Shown one piece after another: positions 22,964 through 29,429 of a stretch of 29,429 bases of DNA (position 1 is its first letter; every line of letters begins with the position of its first letter). The notes beneath the pieces were generated by a model. The model saw only the letters and a program-made list of their open reading frames with translations, did not search any database and was not told the origin of the DNA. A program made the position numbers and the translations under genes. The DNA is taken from contig DAOTUD010000108.1 of the NCBI GenBank assembly GCA_034437275.1, forward strand, positions 1 through 29,429, given 5' to 3'. The DNA is from TC-15 sp034437275. GTDB lineage: Bacteria; Chloroflexota; Anaerolineae; Aggregatilineales; Aggregatilineaceae.

Positions 22964-22991
22964 GCGCGAGGTCTGCGCGACCTCGCGTTTT
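22964..22991 (+). terminator. Intrinsic terminator of the P-type ATPase gene
   Basis: A 9-bp perfect stem (cgcgaggtc at 22965-22973, gacctcgcg at 22979-22987) with a 5-base loop is followed by TTTT. A smaller GC hairpin (gccccg at 22918-22923, cggggc at 22938-22943) lies just before it, at the stop codon. Confidence 0.8.
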
Positions 22992-23031
22992 ACCATTTGC
23001 AGCGATCACTCTCTGGTGGTTTGCCCTATGT

Positions 23032-23060
23032 TTGCCTCTTGATCTGCTCTCTTTTAAAAT
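23032..23060 (+). promoter_or_regulatory. Predicted sigma-70 promoter of the hydrolase-ligase/patatin operon
   Basis: TTGCCT (23032-23037) and TAAAAT (23055-23060) are exactly 17 bases apart. The start point would be near 23067, about 20 bases before the ATG at 23088, leaving a short leader with only a weak ribosome site. Confidence 0.5.
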
Positions 23061-23087
23061 ACAGACCCTGTATATGCGAGCAGACCG

Positions 23088-25616
23088 ATGAAGAAGAAAC
23101 TACGCGGCATCAAACGGCAAGCCATCCGGCTGGACTTCAACCTGTACCGCGTGCGTGTCCCGATCCCCGGGCAGCCTGAGCACGCGCTGAGCGTGATCGA
23201 CATGTGGCCCGAGGAAGTGGAAGACACCATCGTCTTCGTGCACGGCTATGCGGGCTGTGCCGAAACCTGGGAATACCAGATCAACCACTTTGCGCGCGAG
23301 TTCCGCGTGGTAGTGCCGGACCTGCGCGGGCACGGCCAGAGCGACGCCCCCTACACCCGCTACACGATGGACGAACTGGTCGCCGACCTGCACGCCATCG
23401 CCAACACGCTCCACCTGCCAGACAAATTCATCCTGGCCGGGCATTCGTTCGGCGGCTCGGTCTGCATCGAGTATGCCAACACACACCCGGAACGGCTGGA
23501 GAAGCTGATCCTGGTCGCCACCGCCGCCGAGTACCCCATGCCGCGCGGGGCCCGGCTGGTCTACCGCATCCCGTCGTGGTTTTACCGCCTGTGGTGGGAC
23601 TATCGCCCGCGCTGGAACGCCGCGATCCACGTCCTGAAGCGCATGATGTTCAATAACATGCGCGTGTGGAGTGGCTGGCCGCTGCTGCGCAACATCACCA
23701 CGCCGACGCTGGTCATCACCGGCGAGCGCGACACCTACTTCCCGCGCGAAGTGTTCGAGGAGGTCGCGCAGATGATCCCCGGCGCAGAGGTCTACGACGT
23801 GGGGTCGGCCAAGCACAGCGTCCAACTGGAACGGCACCGCGCCGTCAACCGCGCCATCTCACGCTTTGTGAAGGGCAACCGCAGCTCCTGGCGCGACCAG
23901 AGCACGCGCGAGGCGTTGATCCAGCGGCGGCCCTGGCTGCTCAACTACCACGAGGACACGCCCTACACCATCCCCATCCCGCGCCAACCGCTGCACAAGT
24001 TCCTGGAAAGCGCCGCCGATTGGGTGCCCAAACGCACCGCGCTCATTTTCTACGGCGCGCGGCTGAGCTACCGCGAACTGAACGCGCAGGTCAACCAGTT
24101 GGCGCATGCCCTGCGGCGGCTGGGCCTGGCGCGCGGCGACCGGGTGATGCTCGTGCTGCCCAACGTGCCGCAGTTGGTGATCGCCTATTACGCGGTGTTG
24201 AAGGCGGGCGGGGTGGTGGTGCTGGCCAACCCCGACGCCGACAACCACGCCATCGCGGCCCAAATGCAGGCGACCGGCGCGACGATGCTGGTCACGCTCT
24301 CCGCCTTCAACGAACTGGTGCAGACCGTCACCGCGCAGGTGTCGCTGGACGCGATCGTGCTGGCCGACATGCGGCACTATATTTCGTCCGGAGTCTACAA
24401 AAAACTGCTGGCGCGCTGGGCCAGCACCGGCAGGGGCCAGCAGGACGACCCGCGCACGCTGCAAGCCGGGCACATCATCCACCACCTGGTGCGCAGCGAA
24501 CCCGTCGACGAACCGGAGATCGAGGTGGCCGGGCACGATCTGGCGATCATCACCTACACCAGCGGCACGGCGGAGGAGCCGAAAGGCGTCGCGCTGTCGC
24601 ATAGCAACGTGGTCGCCAACACGCTGCAAACGCGCCATTGGCTGCCCGACCTGGAATACGGGCGCGAAAAGTTCCTGTCCGTCACCCCTCTGCTGCACAG
24701 CTACGGCATGACCAGCGCGATGAACGTGCCGGTCGCGCTGGGGTCGACCATGATCCTGCTGCCGGTGTTCGATCTGGAACTGGCGCTCAACCACATCCGC
24801 ACCTACGAGCCGACGATCTTCCCCGGCGTGCCGTCGATGTACACCGCCATCAACCACGCGCCGAACGTGCGTTCGTACGGGCTGGCGTCGATCAAGGCGT
24901 GCATCAGCGGGGGCGCGCCGCTGCCCATCGAGGTGCAGGAGGAGTTCGAGAAGATGACGCGCGGGCGGCTGGTGGAGGGCTACGGGCTGACCGAAGCCGC
25001 CCCGGTGACGCACGCCAACCCACTGTACGGCGTGCGCAAGGTCGGCTCGATTGGCGTGCCGCTGCCCAACACCGACGCCAAGATCATCGACCTGGCAACC
25101 GGGAACGACCTGCCGCCGGGCGAGATCGGCGAGCTGGTGGTCAAGGGGCCGCAGGTCATGCAGGGCTACTGGGTGCAGGCGGGCGCAGCGCCGGACGCGC
25201 ATGTGATCGACGCGGCGTCCGCGATCAAAGACGGCTGGCTGTACACCGGCGACGTGGCGCTGATGGACGCCGACGGCTACTTCCAGATCATCGGGCGCAG
25301 GCGCGAAGCGATCCGGGTCGGCGAACACAGCGTCTACCCGCGCGACGTGGAAGAAGTGCTGTACGAAAACCCCAAAGTGCTGGAGGCGGCGGTAGTCGGG
25401 GACACCAGCCCCACCGGCGCGCCACAGGTCAAGGCGTTTGTCGTCCCGCGCCCGGGGACCCGCCTCTCCGCGCGCGAACTGCTCGAGCTGTGCCGGCGGC
25501 GGTTGGACGCGCACGCCGTGCCCCAGGCGATCACGTTCTGCGCGGAACTGCCCAAGTCGTTCGTGGGCAAGGTTATCCGGCGTATGCTGGTGGATGATAC
25601 GCAGGAGGAGACATGA
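23088..25616 (+). CDS. Alpha/beta-hydrolase fused to an acyl-CoA synthetase-like AMP ligase
   Basis: An 842-residue two-domain protein. Residues about 20-265 form an alpha/beta-hydrolase with a complete triad: Ser120 in GHSFGG, Asp215 in GERDTYFP and His243 in AKHSVQLER, plus the oxyanion motif HGYAG. Residues about 295-842 form an ANL-superfamily adenylating enzyme. It has the ATP loop YTSGTAEEPKG (about 490), YGLTEAAPVTH (about 631), the TGD motif, and the C-terminal catalytic Lys in FVGKVIRR (about 827). The hinge region reads GRRREAIRVGEHSVYPRDVE; the family usually has GR.KD.I..GG there, so the hinge Asp and one Gly differ. Ligases of this kind activate a fatty or other carboxylic acid to an acyl-adenylate and then a thioester, and the hydrolase may release or supply the acid. 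It is coupled to the patatin-like gene by ATGA. Confidence 0.9.
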   Translation: MKKKLRGIKRQAIRLDFNLYRVRVPIPGQPEHALSVIDMWPEEVEDTIVFVHGYAGCAETWEYQINHFAREFRVVVPDLRGHGQSDAPYTRYTMDELVADLHAIANTLHLPDKFILAGHSFGGSVCIEYANTHPERLEKLILVATAAEYPMPRGARLVYRIPSWFYRLWWDYRPRWNAAIHVLKRMMFNNMRVWSGWPLLRNITTPTLVITGERDTYFPREVFEEVAQMIPGAEVYDVGSAKHSVQLERHRAVNRAISRFVKGNRSSWRDQSTREALIQRRPWLLNYHEDTPYTIPIPRQPLHKFLESAADWVPKRTALIFYGARLSYRELNAQVNQLAHALRRLGLARGDRVMLVLPNVPQLVIAYYAVLKAGGVVVLANPDADNHAIAAQMQATGATMLVTLSAFNELVQTVTAQVSLDAIVLADMRHYISSGVYKKLLARWASTGRGQQDDPRTLQAGHIIHHLVRSEPVDEPEIEVAGHDLAIITYTSGTAEEPKGVALSHSNVVANTLQTRHWLPDLEYGREKFLSVTPLLHSYGMTSAMNVPVALGSTMILLPVFDLELALNHIRTYEPTIFPGVPSMYTAINHAPNVRSYGLASIKACISGGAPLPIEVQEEFEKMTRGRLVEGYGLTEAAPVTHANPLYGVRKVGSIGVPLPNTDAKIIDLATGNDLPPGEIGELVVKGPQVMQGYWVQAGAAPDAHVIDAASAIKDGWLYTGDVALMDADGYFQIIGRRREAIRVGEHSVYPRDVEEVLYENPKVLEAAVVGDTSPTGAPQVKAFVVPRPGTRLSARELLELCRRRLDAHAVPQAITFCAELPKSFVGKVIRRMLVDDTQEET

Positions 25617-26464
25617 CGCGCCCGAAAATTGGACTGGTACTCGGCGGCGGCGGCAGCCGGGGCATGGCGCATATCGGCGTGCTCAAGGTGCTGGTGCGCG
25701 CCGGGATCCCCATCGACCTGATCGTCGGGACCAGCATGGGCGGGATCGTGGGAACGCTGTTCGCCAGCGGCCAGTCGCCGGAGAAGATGATCGCGGGCCT
25801 GGGCGCGTTCCAGGGCGGGTTGTTCTCGTCCAACCTGTTCAGCGCGCGCGCCCGCCAGCGCAAGCTGCGCGACCAACTGGCGGCGGCATTGGCTCACGCC
25901 GGCACCTTCGCCGACTTGAACATTCCGGTGGTGTTGATGGCGGTCGACATGGTGCAGGGCCGGGAGGTGCCCCTGGACAGCGGGCCGTTGGTGCAGGCGC
26001 TGCTGGCCACGACGGCGCTGCCGGTGATCTTCCCGCCGGTCGCACAGGACGGGATGCAGCTCGCCGATGGCGGCGTGATCGACAGCCTGGCGACGCATGT
26101 CGCCTACGGGCGTGGAGCCGAGCGCGTGATCGGCGTGGATATTTACCCGCCGCTGGAGCAGGACAAACCCTGGACCGGGCCGTTGAACGCGGTGATGGGG
26201 CTGCGGCTGCCGTTCTTCCGCAAGCAGGCGCAGGACACCGGCAAGCCGCCGGGGATGCTGGCCTCGATCTGGCGGTCGCGGCGCGTGCTGGCGTGGTATC
26301 TGCACCAGTCGCGCCTGGAAGCGCACCGGCCCGATGTGCTGCTGCGCCCGAATGTGGCGGATTACGGCTCGATGGACTTCACAGACCTGGAAGGTCCGCT
26401 GCACGCCGGCGAGGCCGAAGCCGAGCGCCACCTGGCGCAGATCGCGGCGCTGGTCGAGCCGTAG
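25613..26464 (+). CDS. Patatin-like phospholipase (RssA/NTE family)
   Basis: A 283-residue patatin-domain lipid hydrolase. The oxyanion loop GGGGSRG is at residues 11-17. The nucleophile Ser lies in GTSMGG (about residue 41), and the catalytic Asp in LADGGVIDSLA completes the Ser-Asp dyad. Enzymes of this type release fatty acids from phospholipids or lysophospholipids. The tail (about 200-283) is Arg- and Leu-rich (IWRSRRVLAWYLHQSRLEAH) and may associate with membrane. The start ATG overlaps the preceding gene's stop (ATGA) and has aggaggag close ahead. The pairing with an acyl-AMP ligase suggests that fatty acids freed here are reactivated by the neighbour (inference). The length is typical of bacterial RssA-like proteins. 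Confidence 0.93.
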   Translation: MTRPKIGLVLGGGGSRGMAHIGVLKVLVRAGIPIDLIVGTSMGGIVGTLFASGQSPEKMIAGLGAFQGGLFSSNLFSARARQRKLRDQLAAALAHAGTFADLNIPVVLMAVDMVQGREVPLDSGPLVQALLATTALPVIFPPVAQDGMQLADGGVIDSLATHVAYGRGAERVIGVDIYPPLEQDKPWTGPLNAVMGLRLPFFRKQAQDTGKPPGMLASIWRSRRVLAWYLHQSRLEAHRPDVLLRPNVADYGSMDFTDLEGPLHAGEAEAERHLAQIAALVEP

Positions 26465-26481
26465 CACACGCATTTATGATG

Positions 26482-26490
26482 TGCTATACT
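26482..26490 (+). promoter_or_regulatory. Extended -10 promoter (TGCTATACT) for the aldehyde oxidoreductase gene
   Basis: TGC plus TATACT is a near-consensus extended -10. Transcription would start near 26497, about 55 bases before the ATG at 26552. The -35 region shows no clear match. Confidence 0.5.
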
Positions 26491-26551
26491 GCACTTAACA
26501 CACTTTCTTTGCTCATTAAATCTAGTATTGGAAAAAAGGAGAAAAAAACAA

Positions 26552-28372
26552 ATGGCACTCGGCGGTTATGCTCACAATGTTGGGCGTATCAATCTCTCTA
26601 CAGGTTCCGTGACCTACGAAGACATCCCCGAAGAATGGGCACGCAAGTATATCGGCGCGCGCGGACTCGGCGTGCGTTATTGTTTGGAGGCTGGACCACA
26701 AGTTGACCCGCTGGGGCCAGATAACCTGCTGTGCTTTATGAACGGTCCGCTGACTGGCACGCGCATCAACATGAGCGGGCGCATGGCCGTGGTGACCAAA
26801 AGCCCGCTGACCGGCACCATCACCGACAGCCATCACGGCGGGTGGTCGGCGGCGCGGCTGCGCTGGGCCGGGTTCGACGGTCTGCTGATCGAGGGCGCTG
26901 CCGACAAGCCGGTCTACGTCTACATCGAGGGCGGCAAGGCCGAGATTCACGACGCCAGCGCGGTCTGGGGCAAGGGCGTTCACGACACCATCAAACACTT
27001 CCAGCAGAAGTACGACGAGGAGAAAGACCTGACCGTGATCGCCATCGGCCAGGCCGGTGAGAACCAGGTCAAGTATGCGTCGTGGATCAACGAAGACGAC
27101 CGGGCCTCCGGGCGCGGCGGAACCGGCGCGGTCGGCGGCAGCAAGAACCTCAAGGCCATCGTGATCAAGGCCGCCCCGGCCATGCCCAAACCAGGTAACC
27201 AGGACGCCTTCAAGGTGGCACATTCCGATGCGCTGGGCAAGCTCATTGCCGAGGGCGCGTTCACGCAGCCCAAGAAAGGCGGCCTGAGCGTGTACGGCAC
27301 CAACGTGCTGACCAACATCACCAGCGGCATCGGGGCCTATCCGACTCGCAACGGCCAGGAGTCGACCTTCGGCGACCACGCCGAAGCGCTGAGCGCGGAA
27401 CACGTCAACGAGACGATCCTCGTCAACAACCCGACCTGCCACGCCTGCCCGGTGGCCTGCAAGAAGGAAGTCGAGGTCGAATACCAGGGCCAGAAGCTCC
27501 ACATGGAGAGCGTGGAGTACGAGTCGGTGTGGGCCTTTGGCGGCTTCTCCGGCAACGACAATATCGCGTCGGTGGCCTGGATGATCGACCGCTGCAACGA
27601 CTACGGCATGGACACCATCGAAGCCGGGGCGGTGCTGGCGACGTATATGGAAGTCTGCCAGCACGGTTGGAGCGACCAGGATACGCTGGATTGGAGCGAC
27701 CACCAGAAAATGGTGGACATGCTCGATAAGATCGCCATGCGCGAAGGCGTCGGCGATGTGCTGGCCGAAGGGGCAGCCGGTGTCGCGCAGTACTACGAGC
27801 ACCCCGAGATCGGGATGCAGGTCCGCGGCCAGGCCATCCCGGCCTACGATCCGCGCGGCCTGAAGGGCATGGGCCTGGGCTACGCCACCAGCAATCGCGG
27901 GGCCTGCCACCTGCGCGCCTACACCCCCGCCAGCGAGCTGGGCGTGATCTCGATCAAGACCGACCCGCTGGACTGGGAAAGCAAGCCAGAACTCGTCAAG
28001 CTGATGCAGGACCTGTTCGCCTTCAGCGACTCGCTGGACCTGTGCAAGTTTAGCTCGTTCGTGGAAGACGCCGACAACTACGCGGCGCAATACGCGGCCA
28101 TCGTCGGCATCGAGAACTTCACCGCCGACGACGTGCTGAAGACCGGCGAGCGCATCTATAACTTGGAGCGTCACTACAACCAACTGGCGGGCGAAAAACC
28201 CGGCAGCGACACCCTGCCCTCACGCTTCACCGAGGAACCCAGCACCGCGCCGGGGTCCGAGGGGCACGTCTGCGAACTGGAGCAGATGCTCGCGAAATAC
28301 TACGAGCTGCGCGGCTGGGAAAACACCGGCGTCGCACCACAGGCCAAGATCGAGGAATTGGGAATCGTATAA
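26552..28372 (+). CDS. Tungsten-type aldehyde:ferredoxin oxidoreductase family enzyme
   Basis: A 606-residue AOR-family protein that oxidises an aldehyde to the acid, or the reverse, with a tungsten (or molybdenum) bis-pterin cofactor and one 4Fe-4S cluster. The N-terminal domain begins GRINLSTGSVTYEDIPEEWA and GARGLGVRY, as in the family. The cluster ligands are Cys296, Cys299 and Cys303 in CHACPVACK, with the fourth, Cys498, in SLDLCKFSSF. The cofactor-contact motif DPRGLKGMGLGYATSNRGAC is at about 433-452. EYESVWAFG (323-331) supplies the conserved Glu near the metal. I moved the start to the ATG at 26552, since aaggag lies 10 bases ahead and the upstream in-frame ATG overlaps that site. 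It faces a MoaD/ThiS-like gene. The aldehyde substrate and the metal cannot be told from sequence. Confidence 0.95.
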   Translation: MALGGYAHNVGRINLSTGSVTYEDIPEEWARKYIGARGLGVRYCLEAGPQVDPLGPDNLLCFMNGPLTGTRINMSGRMAVVTKSPLTGTITDSHHGGWSAARLRWAGFDGLLIEGAADKPVYVYIEGGKAEIHDASAVWGKGVHDTIKHFQQKYDEEKDLTVIAIGQAGENQVKYASWINEDDRASGRGGTGAVGGSKNLKAIVIKAAPAMPKPGNQDAFKVAHSDALGKLIAEGAFTQPKKGGLSVYGTNVLTNITSGIGAYPTRNGQESTFGDHAEALSAEHVNETILVNNPTCHACPVACKKEVEVEYQGQKLHMESVEYESVWAFGGFSGNDNIASVAWMIDRCNDYGMDTIEAGAVLATYMEVCQHGWSDQDTLDWSDHQKMVDMLDKIAMREGVGDVLAEGAAGVAQYYEHPEIGMQVRGQAIPAYDPRGLKGMGLGYATSNRGACHLRAYTPASELGVISIKTDPLDWESKPELVKLMQDLFAFSDSLDLCKFSSFVEDADNYAAQYAAIVGIENFTADDVLKTGERIYNLERHYNQLAGEKPGSDTLPSRFTEEPSTAPGSEGHVCELEQMLAKYYELRGWENTGVAPQAKIEELGIV

Positions 28373-28402
28373 GCGCGCATCAACCGATCGCGCAAATCAT
28401 CG

Positions 28403-28434
28403 GCGGGCGGGCTGCTGGCAGGCAGTTCGCCCGC
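28403..28434. terminator. GC-rich hairpin between convergent genes
   Basis: gcgggc (28403-28408) pairs with gcccgc (28429-28434), with further partial pairing inside. It could stop transcription from both sides, but no T-run follows, so the call is weak. Confidence 0.3.
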
Positions 28435-28450
28435 TGTGCGTGCGGGATGC

Positions 28451-28711
28451 TCACCCGCCGCCGCGCATGCGCCGCACCGTGTGATACATGAAGGCGTGCA
28501 CCCGCTGGACGGCAGCCGGGTCGCCCTCGATCACCAGCCGGTCGCGCGGCACATCCACAATCCCGACGCGATCCGGTTCCAGCGCCTCCACATAGGCCGA
28601 CCAGCCCGGCCCCACCACCGACAAAATATCGGTCGCTTCGCCGCCGGCCTGGACCAGGTAGTCCATCACGCGGAAGCGCGGCAAATAGCGCAGTTCGATC
28701 TCGGCACGCAC
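28451..28711 (-). CDS. 86-residue protein of unknown function, C-terminus Gly-Gly-Gly, next to MoaD-like gene
   Basis: A small alpha/beta protein (ELRYLPRFRVMDYLVQAGGE, then VEALEPDRVGIVDVPRDRLV and IEGDPAAVQRVHAFMYH), ending RRMRGGG. It starts with GTG only 4 bases after the MoaD-like gene's stop, and the ggagg that encodes that protein's final glycines doubles as the ribosome site, 8 bases ahead. So the two are translated together. No family is recognised. The partnership with a MoaD/ThiS-like carrier, next to an AOR gene, suggests a part in tungsten/molybdenum cofactor or enzyme maturation (inference). The glycine tail may be chance, but it mimics the tail of ubiquitin-like carriers. Confidence 0.75.
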   Translation of the reverse strand: MRAEIELRYLPRFRVMDYLVQAGGEATDILSVVGPGWSAYVEALEPDRVGIVDVPRDRLVIEGDPAAVQRVHAFMYHTVRRMRGGG

Positions 28712-28715
28712 GACA

Positions 28716-29006
28716 TTAGCCTCCGGCAGTGGGGGGCACCAGCAGCACGTCGTCGTCCGCGTGGATGACCGTGTCCAGGCCCGCCATCCATTCCACGTTG
28801 CGCCCGCGCACGTAGATATGCACGATGGCGGACAACTGCCCGTGCTCGTCGAGGAGTTTGTCGCCGATGGCCGGGTTGACCTGCTGGATAGCGTGCACCA
28901 GATCGCGCACGGTGTCGCCGTCCTGGAAAGGGACGGTCAGCGTCTTGGCGCCGGCCATCTCGCGGATGGTGGCAAACAGTTTGATCGTCTTCATGGTCGT
29001 CTGCAT
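28716..29006 (-). CDS. MoaD/ThiS-family sulfur carrier
   Basis: A 96-residue ubiquitin-like protein. It has the MoaD/ThiS pattern: a first strand (TIKLFATIREMAG), TVRDLVHAIQQVNPAI for the helix, IHIYVRGRNVEW for the middle strands and DDDVLLVPPTAGG at the end. The C-terminal Gly-Gly is where the sulfur is carried as a thiocarboxylate after activation by a MoeB/ThiF-type enzyme. Sulfur is then given to the pterin cofactor (or to another target). ATG 29006 has aggg 6 bases ahead and is preferred over the inner ATG at 28994. It sits opposite the tungsten-type oxidoreductase gene, whose pterin cofactor needs such a carrier. Family members close to AOR genes are often dedicated to it (inference). 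No MoeB-like gene is in the window. Confidence 0.92.
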   Translation of the reverse strand: MQTTMKTIKLFATIREMAGAKTLTVPFQDGDTVRDLVHAIQQVNPAIGDKLLDEHGQLSAIVHIYVRGRNVEWMAGLDTVIHADDDVLLVPPTAGG

Positions 29007-29030
29007 CGTCTACCCTGTCCTTCGATTATA

Positions 29031-29064
29031 CAAAAAACACCGCCGAGGGAACACCCGGCGGTGT
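29031..29064 (-). terminator. Intrinsic terminator of the substrate-binding protein gene
   Basis: A 9-bp perfect stem (acaccgccg at 29037-29045, cggcggtgt at 29056-29064) with a 10-base loop is followed on the minus strand by a run of T residues. It lies 26 bases after the stop at 29090. Confidence 0.85.
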
Positions 29065-29089
29065 GAAAGATCGTTACGTGCGGCCCGGA

Positions 29090-29429
29090 TTACTCGGCGG
29101 GCACGTAGTCAATGAACCACTTGTAGTACAGGTAGTCCAGGTAGCCGTCTTCCTTCAGGCTGGCGATCCCGGCGTCGATCGGATCGACCAGTTCGCTGCC
29201 CTTGGGGAAGATGAAGCCCATCTCGTCCTTCTGGATCGGCTCGCCGACCAGCTTCACCGCGTCCGCCGTCGTGCTCTTGAACCCGGCAGCAGCGGAAGCA
29301 TCCGCCGGCATGGCGTCGATATCGCCCACCATCAGCGCCTGCACCAGCGCGCCGAACTCGTTCATCACCACGCGGCGCTCATCCGGCACCACGCCTTCGG
29401 TCGCCCAGAAGCCCGCCGTGCCCTGCTGC
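29090..29429 (-). CDS. Amino-acid ABC transporter substrate-binding protein (family 3), 3' part only
   Basis: The C-terminal about 112 residues of a periplasmic-type amino-acid binding protein; the gene runs off the right edge, so its start is not seen. The first visible residues, QQGTAGFW, are the usual start of the second lobe. EFGALVQALMVGDIDAMPAD is the strand-helix that closes the binding pocket, followed by KDEMGFIFPKGSELVDPIDA, as in family-3 proteins. The C-terminal YKWFIDYVPAE is typical. It should deliver an amino acid to a permease such as the one at 8436-9365, but whether they belong together cannot be told: they lie on opposite strands 20 kb apart. A good terminator follows. Confidence 0.9.
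   Translation of the reverse strand, partial: QQGTAGFWATEGVVPDERRVVMNEFGALVQALMVGDIDAMPADASAAAGFKSTTADAVKLVGEPIQKDEMGFIFPKGSELVDPIDAGIASLKEDGYLDYLYYKWFIDYVPAE

Noticed and set aside
23859..25514. Open frame of about 550 codons opposite the hydrolase-ligase gene
   Set aside because: Composition is typical of a GC-rich shadow frame and there is no ribosome site; the plus-strand gene has complete catalytic motifs.
23088..25616. Possible OleBC fusion (olefin/beta-lactone pathway)
   Set aside because: The hydrolase-plus-ligase order is similar, but OleB-type enzymes use an Asp nucleophile, while here it is Ser in GHSFGG; no OleA or OleD gene is next to it.

Overview
The window is a gene-dense, high-GC chromosomal segment. 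It suggests a member of the Chloroflexota (Anaerolineae-like). The reasons are the GC-rich codon use, a RpoD-type sigma factor with a short acidic region 1.1, several GT39-like multi-pass glycosyltransferases, Thr/Pro-rich Ig-domain surface proteins, a tungsten-type aldehyde:ferredoxin oxidoreductase, and the nested-palindrome intergenic repeats. This placement is an inference from gene content; no rRNA is present to confirm it. I found no tRNA, rRNA, CRISPR array, transposase or phage gene. No stretch longer than 300 bases lacks a gene; the largest gap is 17387-17651.

Layout. 1-5112: a minus-strand pair (GT39-like membrane glycosyltransferase and a 403-residue coiled-coil/two-TM protein that may be a CATRA-like conflict-system component), facing a second GT39-like gene on the plus strand. 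4327-8291: a minus-strand operon of three membrane-anchored proteins (coiled coil + helix-hairpin-helix, Thr/Pro repeat + Ig-like, YceI-like). 8436-10100: an amino-acid ABC permease followed by an SDR oxidoreductase. 10342-11706: an M20 dipeptidase (minus). 11835-15570: a plus-strand run of GAF/SpoIIE phosphatase, pseudouridine synthase, PlsC-type acyltransferase and IlvE. 15490-16065: a small membrane protein convergent with ilvE and overlapping it. 16232-17386: the RpoD-type sigma factor. 17652-19905: a minus-strand operon of a DinB/ClbS-like protein and two unknown membrane proteins. 20087-22918: a P2A calcium-type ATPase, divergent from that operon. 23088-26464: a lipid-acting pair, an alpha/beta-hydrolase fused to an acyl-AMP ligase, translationally coupled to a patatin-like phospholipase. 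26552-28372: aldehyde:ferredoxin oxidoreductase, convergent with a MoaD/ThiS-like sulfur carrier and an 86-residue unknown protein (28451-29006). 29090-end: the C-terminal part of an amino-acid ABC substrate-binding protein.

Functional themes are envelope building and lipid turnover, amino-acid uptake and branched-chain metabolism, and a pterin-dependent oxidoreductase next to a protein of the type that supplies sulfur to its cofactor. Promoters can be read in several gaps. A TGC-TATAAT-like extended -10 recurs upstream of at least five transcription units. Several good intrinsic terminators are visible. The most unusual items are the CATRA-like protein, the hydrolase-ligase fusion, the 86-residue protein ending in Gly-Gly-Gly behind the MoaD-like gene, and two intergenic elements with terminal inverted repeats, one of which carries the stop codon of its neighbouring gene.
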